The position numbers and the translations under genes are program-made. DNA of 9,323 nt. Source: an uncultured Eubacteriales bacterium. GTDB lineage: Bacteria; Bacillota; Clostridia; Oscillospirales; QAKW01. The stretch covers positions 1-9,323 of the forward strand of contig CAKRPM010000038.1 in assembly GCA_934378025.1 (NCBI GenBank), written 5' to 3'. Under the pieces are notes generated by a model, which saw only the letters and a program-made list of their open reading frames with translations, did not search any database and was not told the DNA's origin. How positions within the stretch are numbered: the stretch's first letter is position 1; the number at the start of each line of letters is the position of its first letter. This document shows, piece after piece, positions 5,756-9,323 of the stretch.

Positions 5756-5804
5756 GACAGCCGCGAAGAATTGCGCAGCAATTCTTTCTGCGGATATTAT
5801 ACCA
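5756..5804. repeat. 49-bp hairpin repeat, copy C
   Basis: GACAGCCGC (5756-5764), 24 nt, TGCGGATATTATACCA (5789-5804). The middle holds a perfect 9-bp stem (5766-5774 with 5778-5786, loop of 3), flanked by CCGC/GCGG. Its right end provides the extended -10 (TGGTATAAT on the - strand) of the promoter at 5796-5825. A transcript from that promoter would begin almost exactly at this hairpin. Confidence 0.72.
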
Positions 5805-5825
5805 TACCCCCGTTTTTAACGTCAA
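5796..5825 (-). promoter_or_regulatory. Sigma-A promoter reading toward prmA
   Basis: On the - strand TTGACG (5820-5825), an 18-nt spacer, and a perfect TATAAT (5796-5801) preceded by TGG (extended -10). The start is predicted near 5789. It lies just after the malQ terminator and is the only convincing promoter before prmA, so it most likely drives prmA-rsmE-membrane protein through a leader of about 350 nt. The -10 is inside repeat copy C and the -35 outside it. Confidence 0.8.
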
Positions 5826-5845
5826 CCCTCAGTCCCAAAACACCT

Positions 5846-5883
5846 GCAAAATAAAAGGCGGAAAACCCTTAAGGCTTTCCACC
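5846..5883 (-). terminator. Intrinsic terminator of the malQ operon
   Basis: On the - strand arms 5883-5873 and 5867-5857 form an 11-bp stem with two G-U pairs and a 5-nt loop, followed by TTTTATTTT. It begins 7 nt after the malQ stop and separates this operon from prmA. Confidence 0.85.
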
Positions 5884-5890
5884 TCTCTTT

Positions 5891-7339
5891 TTACTTTGTT
5901 GTTTCTTCCGGCAAACGATGGTAAAGTTCGGTCAAAGCACGCACTTTTTCGGCCAATGCGCTGCTGACCTCTTCCGACCTCATTCGCCATAACCAGTTGC
6001 CGCCTGCTTTTCCCGGTGTATTCATGCGGGCACTGCCGTCCTTTTCCAAAAGATCCTGCATGCACAAAATCACCGTGTCCGACGGGCTGGCCAGCACCGT
6101 CTTAATAACGCCGGGGACGATGCCCTCTTTGCCGTTGAGCCGCATGTACTCCTCGGCATAAGCGCGCACTTGGGGGTCACATTCGTTATACCAGCCCAGG
6201 ATGGTATTATTATCATGCGTTCCGGTATACGCCACGGAATTTTTCGGATAGCAGAAGGGCAGATAATCCAAAGCGTCACGGCTGTCAAAGGCAAACTGCA
6301 ACACTTTCATACCGGGGTACCCGCTTTCCTGCAGCATGCGCTCCACCTCCGGCGTCAAATAGCCCAGATCCTCCGCAATAATATCATACCTGCCGCCGCG
6401 GCTTTTTAATGTGTTAAAAAACGAAATGCCCGGCCCTTTTTCCCAGTGCCCGTTTCGAGCCGTTTCCTCAGCCGCGTCAATGACAAAAAAGCTTTCAAAT
6501 CCGCGAAAATGATCAATCCGAACCTTATCAAATAAGGTGCCCTGATGACAAAGACGGCGATGCCACCATTCAAAACCGTCCCGTTCCATGGCCGACCAAT
6601 CATACAGCGGATTGCCCCAGCGTTGTCCGTCGGGCGTAAATGCGTCCGGCGGACAGCCTGCGATTTCATAAGCGCGCCCCTGATCGTCCAAACGGAAAAG
6701 TTCCGGATGCGCCCAGACGTCGCTGCTGTCGGACGAGGCATAAATGGGGATATCGCCGATCAGCTCGATTTCTTTTTCGGCGGCATATTGCTTAAGGGAT
6801 AAAAACTGCTTATAAAAAAAGTACTGCAGCATTTTATAAAATTCCGTGTCCTCGGCCACTGTGCATTTGATCCGTTGTTCCGGTGAAAACTGTTCACGCG
6901 CAATCCCGCCGTTGCGATCCTTCAGCGTCATAAAAGCCGCATAATCTTCCAACCACCAACCGTGATCTTGCAGAAACGTACCGTAATCCGCCGGTTCATG
7001 CCCGCGGAATTTTGAAAACATGTTTTCAAAAAAATGCCGCCGGCTTTGCCAAAGCCATCCGTAGTCCACATCGCCCTCGTCCCGCGCCTCCGGCAGCTCC
7101 GCAAAGCCCTCCTCCGCCACCAAAAGCGGATCAATAAAATACGGATTTCCGGCAAACGACGAAAACGATTGATACGGCGAGTCCCCGTATCCCGTCGGAC
7201 CGATGGGCAGCATTTGCCAATACCGCTGTCCCGCCGCCTTTAAAAAATCCACAAACCGATAGGCCTCCCGCCCCAGCGTACCGATTCCGTACGCTGAGGG
7301 CAAAGAGGAAATATGACACAAAATACCGCAGCTTCTCAT
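5891..7339 (-). CDS. malQ: 4-alpha-glucanotransferase (amylomaltase, GH77)
   Basis: 482 aa, the short bacterial amylomaltase form without the long N-terminal extension of the E. coli enzyme. It moves alpha-1,4-glucan segments between malto-oligosaccharides in the cytoplasm, releasing glucose. GH77 motifs are complete: RSCGILCHISSLPSAYGIGTLG at the N-terminus, GDIPIYASSDSSDVWAHPE (195-213), the nucleophile region RIDHFRG (274-280, Asp276), the acid/base region AEDLG (322-326, Glu323), THDNNT (374-379, Asp376) and GGNWLWRM (447-454). The ATG at 7339 overlaps the upstream permease stop as ATGA; the AAAGG directly abutting the ATG is too close for a good SD, so translation probably depends on coupling. 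It is the last gene of a sugar ABC operon, and its own terminator follows. The presence of malQ points to malto-oligosaccharides as the transported sugar. Confidence 0.97.
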   Translation of the reverse strand: MRSCGILCHISSLPSAYGIGTLGREAYRFVDFLKAAGQRYWQMLPIGPTGYGDSPYQSFSSFAGNPYFIDPLLVAEEGFAELPEARDEGDVDYGWLWQSRRHFFENMFSKFRGHEPADYGTFLQDHGWWLEDYAAFMTLKDRNGGIAREQFSPEQRIKCTVAEDTEFYKMLQYFFYKQFLSLKQYAAEKEIELIGDIPIYASSDSSDVWAHPELFRLDDQGRAYEIAGCPPDAFTPDGQRWGNPLYDWSAMERDGFEWWHRRLCHQGTLFDKVRIDHFRGFESFFVIDAAEETARNGHWEKGPGISFFNTLKSRGGRYDIIAEDLGYLTPEVERMLQESGYPGMKVLQFAFDSRDALDYLPFCYPKNSVAYTGTHDNNTILGWYNECDPQVRAYAEEYMRLNGKEGIVPGVIKTVLASPSDTVILCMQDLLEKDGSARMNTPGKAGGNWLWRMRSEEVSSALAEKVRALTELYHRLPEETTK

Positions 7340-8172
7340 CCTTTTACCGACCCCGCCATTACACCTTTAATAATATATTTTTGACACGAAAAATAGAAAA
7401 TTATGATCGGAACAATACTGATCATAATCAGCGCCATGATTGCCCCGATATCGCTTTGACCGTAGGAACCGTTTAAATACTGAATATGAATGGGTATGGT
7501 CTTGTAAAGTTTTAAATCCAGCACCAAGTACGGCAACAGATAATCGTTCCATACCCACATAATTTCCAGTATGCCCACGCTGACCATGGTCGGCCGAAGC
7601 ATCGGCAGTACCACGCCGAAAAAGGTGCGTACGGGACCGCAGCCGTCGATCCCGGCCGCCTCTTCAATTTCCAAGGGCATCGCCTTGAAAAAGCCGGAGA
7701 ACATAAACACCGCCAGCCCCGCCCCGAAACCGAGATAAATGATCGGAATGGTAAACGGTGTGTTCAGCCCCAATGTATCCGCTGTTTTGGAAAGCGTATA
7801 CATCACCATTTGAAACGGAACAATCATAGAAAAAATACATAAATAGTATAACACACGGCATATCTTGCTGTCTACCCTGGAAATATACCAGGCGCACATG
7901 GAGGTGCAAAACAATATCAACGCCACGGAAAGCACAGTAATCAAAAAGCTGTACAAAACCGATTTATAAAACGGATAATTGCCGAACGTCATCCCTGTAA
8001 TATAATTTCCCGCGCCGATAAAGCTTTCTTTGTTCGGCAGCGAAAACGGTGCATCGCTGATAAAGGTTTTGGTCTTAAAAGAGTTCATCAGCACAATGAA
8101 AATCGGCGCGACATACAGCACGCTGATGATAAAAAAGACAAAACTGAGCGCCCATTTTGCCGTTTTTCTCAT
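7336..8172 (-). CDS. Sugar ABC transporter permease, MalG-like
   Basis: 278 aa inner-membrane permease of the carbohydrate uptake type (CUT1, binding-protein-dependent transport inner membrane component). Hydrophobic segments near residues 8-30, 72-95, 105-128, 140-163, 195-215 and 243-262 give the usual six helices of a MalG-type subunit. The EAA loop that contacts the ATPase is clear at 171-190 (EAAGIDG, ending VVLP). The short N-terminal cytoplasmic stretch before helix 1 is typical. The ATG at 8172 overlaps the upstream permease stop (ATGA, 8169-8172) and has a strong AGGAGGTG at 8178-8185. With the MalF-like partner it forms the membrane channel for the sugar delivered by the binding protein. 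The malQ gene downstream suggests malto-oligosaccharides, but CUT1 permeases take many sugars and the sequence alone does not fix the substrate. Confidence 0.93.
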   Translation of the reverse strand: MRKTAKWALSFVFFIISVLYVAPIFIVLMNSFKTKTFISDAPFSLPNKESFIGAGNYITGMTFGNYPFYKSVLYSFLITVLSVALILFCTSMCAWYISRVDSKICRVLYYLCIFSMIVPFQMVMYTLSKTADTLGLNTPFTIPIIYLGFGAGLAVFMFSGFFKAMPLEIEEAAGIDGCGPVRTFFGVVLPMLRPTMVSVGILEIMWVWNDYLLPYLVLDLKLYKTIPIHIQYLNGSYGQSDIGAIMALIMISIVPIIIFYFSCQKYIIKGVMAGSVKG

Positions 8173-9038
8173 TGCTGCACCTCCTTTTTCCGCGTCAGGC
8201 GCAACTGCACAAGCGCAATGACCGCCACCAAGATAAAGAACAATACGGCTTTGGCTTGCCCCACCCCGCGGGAGGCCGACGTGCCGTAAAACGTATTATA
8301 AATATTCAGCGCCAACAACTCGGTTAAATAGATCGTCTTTCCGCCGCCGATCAGCTTGCCGGGCGCGCCCGCCGTCAACGCCAAATTTTGATCGAATAAT
8401 TTAAACGAACCGGTCAGCGTTAAAAATGTGCAGATGGTTACGGAGGGCATAACCATGGGCAACGTAATACGCCAAAGCGTTTGCCATTTGCCCGCGCCGT
8501 CGATTTTCGCCGCCTCATACAGACTTTCCGGAACACTTTGCAGACCCGCAATATAAATAATCATCATATACCCGATCTGCTGCCACGCCACCACGGCAAC
8601 AAGGCCCCAAAAGCCCCAGGTGGCGCTCAGCGCCAAATTGCTTCCCTGTTTTGCCAAAAAACCGTTTAAAATCAATTGCCAAATATAGCCCAAGACGATG
8701 CCGCCGATTAAATTCGGGCTGAAAAACACCGTACGGTAGGCATTGGCCCCCGGTAAAGCGCCGGTCAGCGCCAGTGCAATGAAAAACGCCAGCACATTGA
8801 CCACCACTACACTGACGGCCGCGAATGCGGCCGTCAGCCAAAACGCATGCAAAAAACCGGGATCGCTGATTGCTTCTGCATAGTTTTCCAAGCCGTTAAA
8901 TGTGGCGTCCGAGGTCGTGACAAATCGGCAAAACGAAAGAATCACCCCTCTTGCAAACGGATAGATAAACCCGATACAAAAGGCCGCCGCAGTCGGCAGT
9001 AAAAACAGTATCCAATACTTTCTCAGTTGCTTTTTCAT
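8169..9038 (-). CDS. Sugar ABC transporter permease, MalF/UgpA-like
   Basis: 289 aa CUT1 permease. Six hydrophobic segments are seen near 9-35, 68-92, 106-126, 142-166, 200-222 and 262-280, the usual pattern of short Gram-positive MalF-like subunits that lack the extra N-terminal helices and large periplasmic loop of E. coli MalF. The EAA loop lies at 175-194 (EAAKIDGAG, ending ITLP). Features such as FSPNLIGGIVLGYIW (106-120) are common in sugar and glycerol-phosphate permeases. The ATG at 9038 overlaps the binding-protein stop as ATGA (9035-9038), and I see no SD before it (upstream bases are CATAAAACCGC), so it likely depends on reinitiation by ribosomes ending the binding protein. It pairs with the downstream MalG-like subunit. 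Exact sugar unknown. Confidence 0.93.
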   Translation of the reverse strand: MKKQLRKYWILFLLPTAAAFCIGFIYPFARGVILSFCRFVTTSDATFNGLENYAEAISDPGFLHAFWLTAAFAAVSVVVVNVLAFFIALALTGALPGANAYRTVFFSPNLIGGIVLGYIWQLILNGFLAKQGSNLALSATWGFWGLVAVVAWQQIGYMMIIYIAGLQSVPESLYEAAKIDGAGKWQTLWRITLPMVMPSVTICTFLTLTGSFKLFDQNLALTAGAPGKLIGGGKTIYLTELLALNIYNTFYGTSASRGVGQAKAVLFFILVAVIALVQLRLTRKKEVQQ

Positions 9039-9323
9039 GCGGTTTTATGCGCTTTGTCGTACTCGGTTTTCCATCCTTCGACAAACGCCTTTTCCACCTC
9101 GCTCCAATCCTTTGTACCGGCAGCATATTGTGTCAAAGCCGTGCCGACCCCGCTTTTCCAGTTGTCGGAAGGAATGGTCGAAAACGCCCAACTGACCGGC
9201 GTTTTATCATTGTATGCGTCCGCCGCTTTCACCAAAGGATTGGTCGAACCCTGCGCCTTTTTAAACGGAATGACAAATCCCATATCCTGCGCCATGGCCT
9301 TGGTTCCCTCCTCGTCCGTTACC
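9035..9323 (-). CDS. Sugar ABC transporter substrate-binding protein (family 1), C-terminal part, cut by window
   Basis: Only the last 95 residues are present; the frame is open to the window edge, so the true start is outside and the ATG at 9295 is internal. The visible part fits the C-terminal end of an extracellular solute-binding protein of the SBP_bac_1 type: GFVIPFKK, then a stretch with SWAFSTIPSDNWK, an ALTQYAAGTKDWSEVEKAF segment, and a final WKTEYDKAH helix. In Gram-positive bacteria such proteins are usually lipoproteins that hand the sugar to the permeases; the lipobox would be in the missing N-terminus. It is the first visible gene of the operon, directly coupled to the MalF-like permease. 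The operon promoter and any regulator or further genes lie beyond 9323. Confidence 0.88.
   Translation of the reverse strand, partial: VTDEEGTKAMAQDMGFVIPFKKAQGSTNPLVKAADAYNDKTPVSWAFSTIPSDNWKSGVGTALTQYAAGTKDWSEVEKAFVEGWKTEYDKAHKTA

Noticed and set aside
5526..5804. CRISPR array
   Set aside because: The repeats are 107 and 123 bp apart with one copy partial, and spacers contain hairpins; there are no cas genes.

Overview
The window looks like chromosomal DNA from a low-to-mid-GC Firmicute, most likely a Clostridia / Oscillospirales (Ruminococcaceae-like) gut bacterium. That is inferred from the Gram-positive SD sequences (GGAGG, AGGAGGTG), sigma-A type promoters, the glmS-glmM pair, the prmA-rsmE pair and a sugar ABC operon with malQ but no ATPase gene in view. 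No marker here fixes the genus. There is no phage, transposase, CRISPR, tRNA or rRNA gene.

Layout. Left block, + strand (1-2397): the 3' end of glmS, then glmM (the two enzymes leading from fructose-6-phosphate to glucosamine-1-phosphate for the cell wall), a strong intrinsic terminator, then rsmA (16S rRNA dimethyltransferase). Convergent to it, on the - strand, is secG (translocon subunit) with its own promoter; the two share a bidirectional terminator at 2421-2449. The 297-bp gap upstream of secG (2702-2998) holds the secG promoter and a small cluster of DnaA-box-like 9-mers. Middle block, - strand (5435 down to 2999): prmA, rsmE (GTGA overlap) and an uncharacterised membrane protein of about eight helices, apparently one operon. 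rsmA, rsmE and prmA all modify the ribosome, so three ribosome methyltransferases lie within 4 kb.

A 455-bp noncoding stretch (5436-5890) separates prmA from the next operon. It is crowded with structure: the malQ terminator, a convincing sigma-A promoter firing toward prmA (TTGACG-18-TATAAT with extended -10), two 49-bp repeats plus a third partial copy that each carry a TGGTATAAT box on the - strand, a perfect 15-bp palindrome, several other hairpins and a terminator-like hairpin just before the prmA ribosome binding site. This is the part most worth a second look.

Right block, - strand (9323 down to 5891): the C-terminal end of a sugar-binding lipoprotein-type substrate-binding protein, two inner-membrane permeases (MalF-like, MalG-like) and the 4-alpha-glucanotransferase malQ. 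All three junctions are 4-nt ATGA overlaps. Together they suggest uptake of malto-oligosaccharides or related alpha-glucans and their rearrangement in the cytoplasm. The ATPase is not in view and may be a shared MsmK/MsmX-type subunit encoded elsewhere.

Overall most genes are ordinary housekeeping and carbohydrate genes. I do not see a new defence or mobile system; the unusual signals are noncoding.
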